From: Rhyacophila brunnea
Lineage: Eukaryota > Arthropoda > Insecta > Trichoptera > Rhyacophilidae
DNA: 64,000 bases
Direction: 5' to 3'
Assembly (NCBI GenBank): GCA_022495005.1
Contig: JAGYXB010000825.1
Location: 2,232,001 to 2,296,000 of the forward strand
The notes beneath the pieces are model-generated. The model made no database searches. It was not told the origin of the DNA and saw nothing but the letters and a program-made list of their open reading frames with translations. Shown here piece by piece: positions 33,792 through 46,300 of this stretch; within the stretch, counting starts at the first letter, position 1, and the number at the start of each line of letters is the position of its first letter. The translations under genes were made by a program, and so were the position numbers.

Positions 33792-34234
33792 AGCTATGTC
33801 TACATTCATCCATTCTTGCCGTTTGCTAGAGAATCAGAGAGTACGTAGGGTGTGCATTGGCCGTTTTTCGTGATGAAAGTGCTAGCGCATGTAACTCCTC
33901 CAGCATTGGATATCTGTTCAACATCACGACTCAGTGTTGCCAACTGAATTATACCACAAAAAATGTATAATATATTATACTATAATTTTACGCTAAATAA
34001 AACAAAAATATTAGAATTTTGAAGGGATTAAAACAAAAAATGTTCTGTGTACCAATGTTTTTTAAAAATACTATACTTTTTACATCTTTATATTATAATC
34101 AGCCTAAAAGTGTAGACAGATGACGGAGTGCGTTCCATACAATCAATCTAAATCATGCGCAAAACTACTCTGATTTTTAGAATAAAAAAATTGAAGCAAA
34201 GTGGAAGATGAAGTGAACAAATGTAGACATAGCT
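33792..34234. mobile_element. TIR element near the MED25-like 3' end
   Basis: AGCTATGTCTACAT (33792-33805) and ATGTAGACATAGCT (34221-34234) are perfect inverted repeats. It sits within 40 bases of the MED25-like stop codon, so it lies in the 3' untranslated region or just past it. Confidence 0.65.
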
Positions 34235-34270
34235 ATACGATTACCTAATAATATAAATTGTTATTAAGTC

Positions 34271-34372
34271 TTAGAATAGATCAAAAGAGTTGTCGTCAAA
34301 CTGCTGCGGAGGTTGCGAGGGCGCTGGAGCTCGTGGTACTCCGATGCCAGCTCCAGCTCGGTACTGCGGTTG
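34271..34372 (-). CDS. MED25: MED25-like terminal exon F
   Basis: After acceptor AAATTAG (an alternative in-frame acceptor lies 9 bases further in, at CCGCAG), it codes QPQYRAGAGIGVPRAPAPSQ then PPQQFDDNSFDLF and a TAA stop. The 13.4 kb preceding intron is the longest in the window, but phase 0 on both sides, composition and the acidic aromatic terminus support the join. Confidence 0.7.
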   Translation of the reverse strand, partial: QPQYRAGAGIGVPRAPAPSQPPQQFDDNSFDLF

Positions 34373-37300
34373 CTAATTTACAAGAAAAGAAACAAACAAA
34401 TCATTACTTACTTCATAATCTCTCTGCCTTCATTAGTTATCATAAACAACTTCATTATGTAATCAGTGTTTTCCTGTACCCAGTTTCCACAGTGCATTAA
34501 ATTTTTTATTCTTCATCGTTTGTTGACATAAATTTATTAAAAATAATACTCTAAATTATTGCCCAGTGTAATCAAAATAATGAAAAAGTACCATTCATAC
34601 AAATAAAAATTATATTATATTATTTACTCGACAATTATATATTTTATATTTTTTCTATTCATCTGTAACTATCAATTGGATTTCCAATATTGCAGATTTT
34701 AATATACAGTGAAACTGCGACTTTAAGCTTTTCAAGGGACTGACAAAAAAGGTAAGTAATAAATTATCTTTTTATTAACAAAATCATTCAAATTGGTTTA
34801 GTGCATATTTTCGGTTTATTTATAACACTTTCAATGTTATAAATTGATTTGAAAGTCTCCATCTTGTATGTAATCGATGCTAATAAAACAGCGTTTTAGG
34901 GCCTATTTGTAGGTACCTCCTAGCATTTTCATTTATTGTATTCGGCACAAAACAACTTAACAAACAGAACGTAAAATGATGATTTTAAAATATATGTCTA
35001 GTCACAGATTTCCGATTGATTGCGACAGACTAAGAGTGTTCATTGTTTTTAAATGACCAAGCCGCCAAAATTTGAGCGAAAACAGAGAATGATAAAAAAA
35101 TACCAAATGCCAACACTGGCTAAAGTAAAAAATGTAAAAGATTACCCACTAATTGCAATGTAAAAACTTGGCCTTGTGCACAGCAGGCGTATTTACAAAA
35201 AGAAATGCAGTTATCCATCAACAGTTTAAAAATTTAAATGATCGTAGTGCATTGATGCACATACAATATACATAATTGAATGTTTAAATAAAGTTAATTA
35301 AAAGCGCAGAATTACTGCCAGCAATCGTGCCTATTTTAAACTATCATGGCAATAAAAAAGTGCCGACTGTCTCTCCAATCTCATTCTTCAAGAGTAAGCG
35401 AGACGCAAGGTTGTCATTTTATACTATTGTATAAAATCATATTGGTCGTATTGAAAATCGGTTAAGCTCAAAATGAGTGGTTCGTTTTTTACCAGCATGT
35501 TCGCCCCTATCGCTCTACTGCGCAGGCGGAGATCGAAAATAATCTTACTTGCACGTAATAAATCATCACAATTAAGAAGCTTCCAAACTTGTTTGATTTA
35601 TGCATGCAATCTTGCCAACTGCAGGATAATACATGTTTCCCCATACATTTTCTTACTGTGCACAGTACATCCATGTACGTGTAAACGGGGTATAATTCTA
35701 AATGAATTTTGAATATGCATTTCAGACATAAATTGCTAGAAATAAAAATGTAAAACTGAAAATTAAATGTGCTAAAATAAAATGAAACTGCAGAAACTGT
35801 GAAAAACGTGAATTCCAGGCATGTAAAATCGAGTCTCCACTGTATCACAATCTTTGTAACGTGAACAATGAACAAACTGTTAAAAGGAATACATTATTTC
35901 TTTTTACCATGTCCGATCCTAAGAAGATGCATGGTAGAGATTTGTATTAACAGATTTTTGTTATTACAAGAGATGGATGTTAGCCACTCTCTCAACCTAT
36001 TAGGTCCATACTATGACATCAAACACATATTGAAAAACAATATTGTGTATTTGCCATACCCAGGATTCGAACCTGGGACCCACGATATTTGACGCATTAG
36101 CCACTTGGGCATCGTGGGTTAAAGGAATACTACCTATATTTGACAAAATAAAACACAATAATATGTCTGTACCTAATACAACTTATGGACTTAAAAGGAA
36201 CAATGTCCCTTTGAAGCAGACAAAATCTGTCCTGATATTAAAATAAGTGTAACTATTACTACTTATTGTGTTTTATTTTATTAATATAATGTATTTCCAC
36301 CAAGAGTTGACAGTTACAATAATAATAAATAAAACAATATTTCTTCTTTGTTATATCTTTAGTAACTGAGTTATTGAAAGATGGAAACTATAAGATGTAA
36401 ATGGAATACAGTAGACTCCCGATTATCCAGCCTAATGGTGGGGAGAGGCGGCACGGATGAACGAAAAACACGGATAATCCAAACTATGGTTTTTTCTTTT
36501 TAAAATACTACATTGGTCTATTCAATTCTAAACTATCCTAAACGCCAATTTTTCGAAATAGGTTTTTTTACATCAATCGATTCTCGATGAAAAAAAACAT
36601 TTCTGTATAAACCTAAATGCATAGGATTATAATGAATATCTAAGAAACAATTATTTTCATGCCACTTCTTAAGTATCCAAGTGACATTATTTGTCAAAGT
36701 ATTGAATTTTTCATAAATTTGAAATTGGAAAAAATTCCCCAAAATTAATTGTAATTTGAAACACAAAAAATATTTTATTAATATTTCGATATTACAGAAC
36801 TAAAATCGAATTAAGTAGAGGTTCGTAATTTCTAAATTTCGCTTTCCTGCACATTTGATGGTTTGGCGTTTAGGATAGTTTAGAATTGAATAGACGAATA
36901 TTATACATTTCTAAAGCAGAAAGTTATTTTAACATGTTTAATACTCATCATTTATTAAGAAAATCTGTTTTGTTTGCAGGAATCTTTCTAATATCAGTTT
37001 GAATTTGCCTAAGCGAGGTTCATGTTATGAACGGATAATCCGCACACGGATAATCAGGAGTTTACTGCACTTGGATTCTAATTATTTACTGGTCACATTT
37101 TTTGTTAGTTGTTTCTTTCACATTTCCATTTCATGTGGACTTCTGAGATGGATGATTTTAGTACTTTTGAGTTATTAACACAGCACAATAGTTTATTCTA
37201 CTCTATACTACTATACTCAATTTTTTTGATAGGTATCATGAGATTGTGTTTAGTGCAGAAGTGTGTCTTTCAACAATATTAAATACGCTGCCCTTGACAA

Positions 37301-40300
37301 TGGCTCAACTAAAGCGAATGTATGTGGTCACTATTGTGAAATGGCCCATGGCCGGCAAACGTTTGCTGTACTTCGACAATGTTGGTGTTTCAACACACAT
37401 TTAAAGCCGTCAACATTCGCCTTGTTTGGGCCATACAGAAGGAGCATACATAAACAACAACCAAAGAGGCATTAAATTCCACTATCCCATTTTGACAAAG
37501 ACAGAAACATAGTAATGAAATGTATATAGCACAAGTTTCCACTGACAAATGAAATCTATGTGCCTTATAAAAAGTGTCCCACCAAATGAAGAAATACTAG
37601 ATGAATAGCGGTAATTTACGAATGTTTAGATGTTTTTAAGATGCATTAAAATATCTCCATGCTGGGAAATTCTGAGGGCGAGTTATTAAATTTTAGCAAA
37701 TTTTGATTAGTTTTTGTTATTAGTGATAATCTTTGCATATTTTATTGAATAAATGCTAATACGTTAATATATAATAATATATTATACAGATATGTATCAA
37801 AGGAAACTATTTTTAGTTGAACGAAAACTTTAAATGCCATTATGTATTGTTTGTTTTTGGAAGTTGGCAACATTTTTCTGTAGGCTATCAAAATGAAATA
37901 TGAACTCTTATATAGTTGGCAGAAATGTGTTTTTCTGTTTCAATGACATTTTGTGTGAGAAAACTTTCTATTATGCAATGGTGTGGTGTTAGCACAGGGC
38001 ACAGTAGTTATTTTTTAATGAGGACTTTTAATATTAATTATTCAGTTAACATAATTGTGTCACCAATAAAAACAAAGTACTAAATTAGTGAATTAATGAT
38101 ATTCACTGATAATGAAAAGACAAGTTAAAAAAAACTGTCAAAAGAAAAAGGTTCTACTGTACTGCCAATAGATGGTATCTGTTTGCAATTCTCAGATTCA
38201 TTTTCAAAAGCTATTAATAATTTTAATTAAAATGATCAATGATTAAAGAGGTGTATATCGCTTACACATGCAGTGCAGCATCAAAACAGATTTAAAAAAA
38301 GCAACTACATATTATATTTCTCATTGTTGAATGTGAGATTTAATGTGTACACCATTCTCACTTGCACCTAAATAATCGGTACAAAAATGCAGGTTTTGTA
38401 TGTGTTACTATATCGCGGTGAATAAGTTTGCTTGCACGCGACAACAACTTGTGAGTGGTATAGGTTGCAGGCCATTCATTGCATGGAATGTTTAGATGGT
38501 CTCCCGCTGCGTAAGTAATGAGGCGCAGTAAGGTAATTGGCGGTGGACAGTAAGTGGTGCGAGGTGCGAGTGGTACTCGAACAACTGTGGGGAATGTAAA
38601 ATCCGCAACATAAGGTCTGCCTCACAACACATTCCCCATTAACATTCTTCTTACTGGAGTGACGTGTGTGTCTGTTGTTTGACCCACCAATTACCTTACC
38701 GTACCTCGTTGCTTCCGGGACAGGACCCCTGCATACAGTCTGTGCAAAGAATGGCTGGTATGCAACTTGTAGCACTCGCAAGTCGTCAGTTGAATGCTGA
38801 ACTTTTCTCACTATAAATCAGTGGCGAAGGGTGAAGGGTAGGTTGTGCAGATGCGCAAAAATAGTGCACACTTTGTTAGTCATACTTATTTGTTTTCATT
38901 GAACGAAAACCACAAAGTGTAGATTTTGTTAGTTTTTAAAATTCAATTAAACCCTGCCTCATCCAAGCCAAAGTATATAATGGTCAAAAAATATTCGTTT
39001 ACCTATAAAATATTTGAAATTATTCCATTAAACCATACATAACATTAGATATTTTATAGATAGAAGAATATTTTTTACGATTATGGTCTGGAGTAGGCAG
39101 CGCTTAATGAATTTAAAAAAACTAACCAACGCCATCTGTAATATGTATTCTTAATTCAATGAAAAAATTATGTATTTAATGGCATAATCTTAGATATTTT
39201 ACAAATAGAAGAATAATTTTTATCTATTATGGTTTGGTTTAGGCAAGGTTTAATTGAATTTTAAAAACCATCAGCAAATTGTATTCTTAGTTCAATGAAA
39301 ACAAATAAGTATGACTGACAAAGATTAGTGTGCGCTACTATGTATGTCAGATCTCCACAGCCTACTTTCACCCTTCGCCAGTGCTATATAATACGAAATA
39401 TTTTACAAGAGAGTTCTTTGAAACAGCATACTTCAGTTATTTATATGGATAAATGTAAGCATATTTTTTTTCAGCTACGTGTTCGAATTTAGAACTAAGC
39501 TCATCACAGTATAAAAAGTATTGAATGATATGTCAAATGTTAGCATGTGGTGCCCTCACTCAGCGGACAACTTATACTGGTAGGTCTATAGGTACTAAAA
39601 TACATACCTTTATTTATTACAAATAATAAATATTTTAAGTACATGTGGCTGTTTCAAAGAATTTTAAATATTTCAAATGCGACTTGGTTATATTTTTGCA
39701 TACGGGTAATGTGAAATGTAATAGTTGTTATTAGGCATAAAATGAATACTAGCTAGTTATTATTTACACTATGTATAATATAATACAGACTGGCAGGCAT
39801 ACAAAGCAAAAGAATGAAAAAAAGCAGTGTTATTTGTATAATTTTTTATTATTTTTGTTTTTACAAAACATACAGAATTGGTTAGACATTCGGGCAAAGA
39901 AATATTGCAAACAAAGCAGGTAAATAATACAAACTATCATCGGTTATATTTACAAATGTGAAAATATATTCAAGGCGTGAAATAAAATGTTGTGGATAAA
40001 TATATGCGGCAGGTTGTCAAACTTAAATCTAGGGTTAGGTTATGTTAGAGGAGGTAAAGAAAATAAAAGAATCTATATACAAAAATACTTCTGAACAAAA
40101 TTAATTGAATTCCACAAAATGGATGCTAACTAAATACAATAATAATAATAATATGATAAACAGTATCGAACTAGTATCTGAAGAATATATTAAAACAATC
40201 TATAGCAAAACTTCATTCCTTGCAAAATAAAAAGATCAATTCATATTTCCATTTTCCACTCCATAGTAGAGCGAAAACTCTTGACAATATGTCCGATGTG

Positions 40301-43300
40301 ACATTTATATTTTGCAGGAATACATTGTCAATGATTCGCACGGTCGTATGTACATAAAAAAACTCTAGCCCTATTACAAAAAACAAATTGTAAATATCAA
40401 CAACAAAAGTTATCTATCTGTTAAATTTAGGTAAATTTAATACAACTGTAAAGTTGATAATCTTGTAGACGTTAATTGTAAAAAAAAAATAGTGAATCTG
40501 ACCTAGTAAGGAGATTACAACCAATGACCCATTGAGCTAGAAGCATGCATTCTACCTTCTGGTCTTCAGTGAGCACAAAGATGGCAGATAGCGTAGGTAT
40601 TTCAAGATGGTTATTCGGTGGTATTTTGGGAATTCAAATTTAATTAGTATTCTGAAGTATTTATAGTTAGTAAGGCGGTATTAGTATGTAATGCGTTTGT
40701 TATATAATTGGATGCGACAAAGCAACGAATAATTATGTCATATGTGTTTTTTTGTCATTCATTATTTTGTATGGAATGTCATTATCGCAAATTCCACAAG
40801 CAATTTGTCAATAGAGGGGTTGTTTTTAGAAGTATTTTAAATACCCAGTCTCAGTATCTAATTTATCTTAGATTTGGACTGATAACATTAGATAAATATT
40901 CACAGCATTGGTAGTTTATAAAAATAGGTTTATGAATTATGGTACTGTATTAAAGATGTTCCACAAATAATCCTGTAGTATTAATAAAATTACTAAAATA
41001 TTTTTTATAATGCAATACCTATTACATTTTTAGTAAAATACTTTTATTCATAATATAGTATTTGAAAGTATCTGAATTCATAATAATATAATATTGTAAT
41101 TAGTATGGTTAGTATATAACGCAATAAAATTTTAATGTGTTATAACAAGTGCGTAAGTATTAGTTTGTGTTTTAAATTTTATTAAGTGTGAATAAAATCG
41201 TTAAATTATCTTCAAACAAATGAAGATACTCTTGTTAGAAAAATACCAAAATACAATTGACTTTCAATTAACCATTTGTTTTTATAATATGGATAAAAAC
41301 ATTTATCTTATAATCGTTTTCGCATTACTATGAACAATTCATTTAAAATTTAATTGTGACAGTCCTCCCTACTGAGAAGTGCTAAGTTATTCACTATTAG
41401 TATTATATTTTTACGGGTGACAGACACATTTTCTGTTGTCGCTACTGTAATCTGTACATGCAATGAAATGTTTTCAATATTTTCAATTCAATTCTCAATT
41501 CAATTTCAATTGAATTCGAAAATTGACTATCCAGGGAATATACTTAAATCTAAAGTCAACTGTACTGTGTCCTTACATTTCTCAGAATAAACTCTATATT
41601 CTATGAATTTATTTAATTTATTAGTCTTCGTGATGCTTATTTTAATACCATTTTAAAATGTAAAAATCTATAAAGCATGACAACATTCTCTCGGCACTGG
41701 CAAGTAAAAACATGCATTTATATAAAATTATTTCAGTTGACATTATCTGGCCGCAATTGGTTGTATCCACGGTCCATTGCTTAAAATCTAAACAAACACA
41801 GAGGACATCATGAATGATCGAGGAAACGATATTCCGGACATATTTTAACTGTCCTATCTACTTAAGGTGGAGTGTTGTAGTAGTAATAGTGACATCTAGT
41901 GATAGAATTAGTAGACATGCAGTCAGTTACAGTTTGAAGTCTGAAAAAACTAATTGAGCTAAGTGCCAGACACATTTTTTGTTGTGTACATACCACTAGC
42001 GGTATCTTGCGAGTCTTACCACAACTCTAGTCAAACAGAGATAAATATATACATCTCGAGGCTTTGACACCTTACATATTTTAGGTGGAATCAATTTTTG
42101 AATAAATGGCACATGGCACTATTAGTTTTTGCAGTATTCATTTACTAATTAATTATCTTTGATACAACATAACTTGAGGAAATAATATAAATTGCTTTAT
42201 AAAACAAAGATTATAATCAACTATCCTAATGAAAAATATCATTGCCAAAATAGCAAAGCATGATTATACATAAATATGGAGGATTTCAATATAATAAAAC
42301 ATTTTCATTTCTAAGCAAAACCATGATTTTAAACAAAATTATTGTGATTAAAAATCCTTGGTACACGATAACAAAAGATAAATGAACTATCATTCAATAA
42401 AATTAATAGTGTATTTAAATAATAAAATAAAAAAAATTATCTTTGAATTAATGTTTCATTTTGTTTTTAGCCGGGTCGCACATACAAACTCATCTTGACT
42501 GCAACACGCCGAATTTTTTGATATGATTTTGTTGGCATTCACAAAACACGTGTAACTTAATTTACCGCCACATACATCGTGAATGCAACATTTTTGGTTG
42601 AAAATACATCTGATATTGCAAGCAACGTATTTCTAAGCACACAGCATGAATGCTGCTTGTTTGTAGTTCAAAAAGTCGCCTTTACCACACATGGGAGCTC
42701 ATATTATTTTACAGAGCATGTGTTACCTTTCAAACTAATACCATAGTTCACGAGACGAGTTTAGAGACAAATTTTTGTGTGCATTGTGACGTATTATTTT
42801 TAGATACGAATGTTACTAAAAAATATTTTTAAAGGTAATGCAGTAGGAAAACTGTTTTTAATTGCATGTTCCGTTATTATGTCATTAAATGTCACTAGTC
42901 ACTTCACCTTAAATAAATATAATGTTTTCTTGCAATAAAGTGCCTGGCTATTGCTAACTACAGTAGCGAAGGGTGGTGGTAGGCTGTTAAGATCCACCAT
43001 AAATAGTGCACATTAAGCTTTGTTAGTCATACGTATTTGTTTTTATTGAAGTACGGCATAAAGCCCACCAAAAAAGCGTTTGGTGCGCTCACTACTGAGT
43101 AGGCCCCCTCCCACCCGCGCATTACCCTTCACCTATGTAATAAGGGGCTCAAGGAGCACAAAACAATTATTATTATCAGCGTCTCTCATAACAAAGCAAT
43201 AAAATATTATTTAATCTCTCGGGGCTTGTAATTAATATCGGACACGCAATAACTAAACAAAGAGTTCACTGTTCTTAAATAATGGCTTCTCGCCCATCTT

Positions 43301-46300
43301 ATCGACGACGCTTCGAAGAGCGTGATTTTGCTTGCCGTGTTCAATGAATGGACTTCGTTGTATTTTCGTTAATTCGTCCGGCTGAAAAGCCACCAACGGT
43401 GACTCATGGGGCAGGCGGGCACAAAGCGTCGTCAAATCCAGTGTGCGCTGGCGTATTTGATTACGTTGTATTTTCGATGATTTACACGCCACTTGTGAAA
43501 TTTTGCGCGAGAGCCCCACTCGCTCCGTTAAGTGGGTTTTACGCCTAAGACTACATTTTACAGATGGTGTTGGTTAGTTTTTAAAAATCAATTAAACCTT
43601 GCCTAAATCAAACCATAATAGTTTTGGTATACTTTGGGCGATATGACAAAATTGTGCAACACTTTTTCATTCATACTTATTTGTTTTCGTTGGATTAAGA
43701 ATACTTATTATACATATTGTTGGTTCATTTTTTTAAATTCATGAAGCCCTGCCGAAACCAAGCTATAATTTTTTTTTTTTTTCCGACCATGTCCGATCCT
43801 AATAGGATCATATGGGCCTCCACAGAGTAGAGGTTTGTATTAACAGATTTTGTTTTTTTACGAGAAATGGATGTCAGCCACTTGCTCAACCTGTTAAGTC
43901 CATACCTTGACTCACACACAAATTGAAAAACAATATGTGTACTTGCCAGACCCAGGATTCGAACCTGAGACCCACGGCGTGATAGTCCAACACTTATGCC
44001 GCGAAAATATTATTCTATCTATACAATATCCAAAGTTATGTATGATTTAATTACATAATTTTAGATATTTTATAGATAGACGAGTGTTTCTTGATTATTA
44101 TGGTTTGGCTCTCGCAGGGTTTAATTGAATTTAAAAAACTACCCAATACCATCTGTAAATTGTAGTCTTATTTCAATGAAAACAAATATGTATGACTAAC
44201 AAAGCTTAATATGCACTATTAATGGCGGATCTTAACAGCCTACCTCCACCTTTCGCTACTGGCTAACTACATACTATGTCTACTAATATTATCGGGGAAA
44301 GGTAATTTTTATTTTTACTGTTACCTAACAAAAAGATCTGAACAGTGGTCTGTCAATTAACATGTTATAATCAGATAAGTGCTGTTTGGTTTATCTACCA
44401 TTTATACGTACAATGTCTATTATGGTTTAATTTGGTAGATTTCAATTTTAGGGAAAATTTTTTGGCCAATTTAAAAATTATTGCATAAGCATATCCAATA
44501 ATAAATTAAAAGACACTGCATACATAAATCAAACAACATGGCTAAAAAAGGCAGTAACGAATGACATTACTGTTTTGAACACTTTAAATAGATAGGTACC
44601 TGAAATAAATAAAGCAGTGTCGAAGAAAGAAATAGGGTTTAAAAAAATACTTTGTGGCACATTGGAGCTTTTAGCGGGTATTATAAAATTAAAATTTTTT
44701 GACACTTATTGCTTTATTTTCTTCATGTAAGAAAAAAAATAGTACATATGTTACTTAAGGGCGGACGTGCTCAGCGTGGGTCAAAATGGAGCTTTTGTTC
44801 TATTTTCAAAGCATGATCCTGGACATACCTTAAACGTTCTAGATAATATATTTACATAATTTTGAAGCCTTATTATCCTTTATATTTATTTTAAACATTT
44901 CATGACTTCATAAAGTATTTTTATTACATAAAATAGTATTCTTTTAAACCTCTCGTTCTAATGTTTTAGAATATAGTCATATTTCAGTACATGCATGTGC
45001 AGTGGTGTTAAGATTTTTTACATTTATTAATTTTTAAACGCATTTATAAAACCATCAGTACAATTTATATCGACATTATTATAGTGAAATATTTACGATA
45101 ATTATTATATTGATAATCTCTGTGATCCCAAATTTGACGAGAATTAGGCATTTTATTATTCAAAAAATGGGCAAGATTAACACATTTGAAGATAATTCTA
45201 AAGATACTAATTATAAGCTATGTCTTTGACCATTCAAGTGTGATTAACATCCTATGAATAATGATTGCTTTATAATAATTATTGACCTAAGAATAAGGTA
45301 GTGTTTTTCTGAAATACGCCATTTCTTTTGGCATTCCCCAATGGTTAAGCTACAACATACGGCCGTAGCCATAAATTGACAAACTATAATTGAAGTAGGG
45401 AGTAAAATGATGTTAACGCGCGGGTGAGCATGTCCCCCCTTAAGAAGAAAAAAACATTTTAAAGCTAATAATCTCAAGGTGTGAAAGCGTCACTTGATAT
45501 GTGAATGCATAACGTCAGTCAATCAATCCTGCGTTTCTGAAATATTTGTTGTCTAAAATGTGTTCAGTAAATAGGGAATGTATGATTAAGTCTATTGGCA
45601 AAATGTTGCCTTACAAAATATAATATACAATAGGTTATTACGACGGAATCTGATGTCGATTTGGCAGGAATGCTGACAAAATTCCATGAATATTTGTACT
45701 TTAGCAGTTGGCTACACTGTTCACGGGCAATAATGTTAAATATTACATATGCTGATTGGGAGGCCTTAGAGTGCCCGGTGCCGGCGGCCGCCCCCTGGCC
45801 CTCACTTGCTATAGAAAGAATAAACACAAAAAATTCAATTTAACATTAAAAGATTCACTGTTGGTTTTCGTCGGCGACATTTATCTCGTTAATCTATCAT
45901 TTATATCGGATATCAATACTGGAAAGGACTCAAAAGATCATACTGATGGGTTAATAACTGAGATAGTGTATGTACAGATTTTACCGAAATTGACAACCGT
46001 GCATCATATCTTTATCAAGCAAAAATATTGTATATCCATATAAATTATCCAAGATATTGTCTCGTTGTATTAGATAATAATATATCCTATTCTTCTTAAA
46101 TTTTCAATTAATTCGATTCCTTCAAATTATATTTTCTTAAAACATACAACATCTGTGCATTAACCCATCGACATATAGATTTTCATTTTTGGTATTTGAA
46201 CTGTAATGTGTTCTTCCTTTTCATACCTTCCTTGATGTTCCCGTTGCATAAGCCATTCACAAGGTATAATCTGGCAACATATATGTAAAATGTATGAATG

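Larger units (their letters stand above)
42961..44261. mobile_element. hAT-like MITE, family 1, copy 5 (with two nested insertions)
   Basis: Ends CAGTAGCGAAGGGTGGTGG and CCACCTTTCGCTACTG, with the exact 8-bp duplication GCTAACTA (42953-42960, 44262-44269). Interrupted by a TIR element (43055-43545) and a SINE (43767-44005). Confidence 0.88.

Noticed and set aside
45564..45843. GC-rich patch that could be an extra MED25 exon
   Set aside because: Exons E and F already join in phase, and no acceptor/donor pair gives a Gln/Pro-rich in-frame insert.
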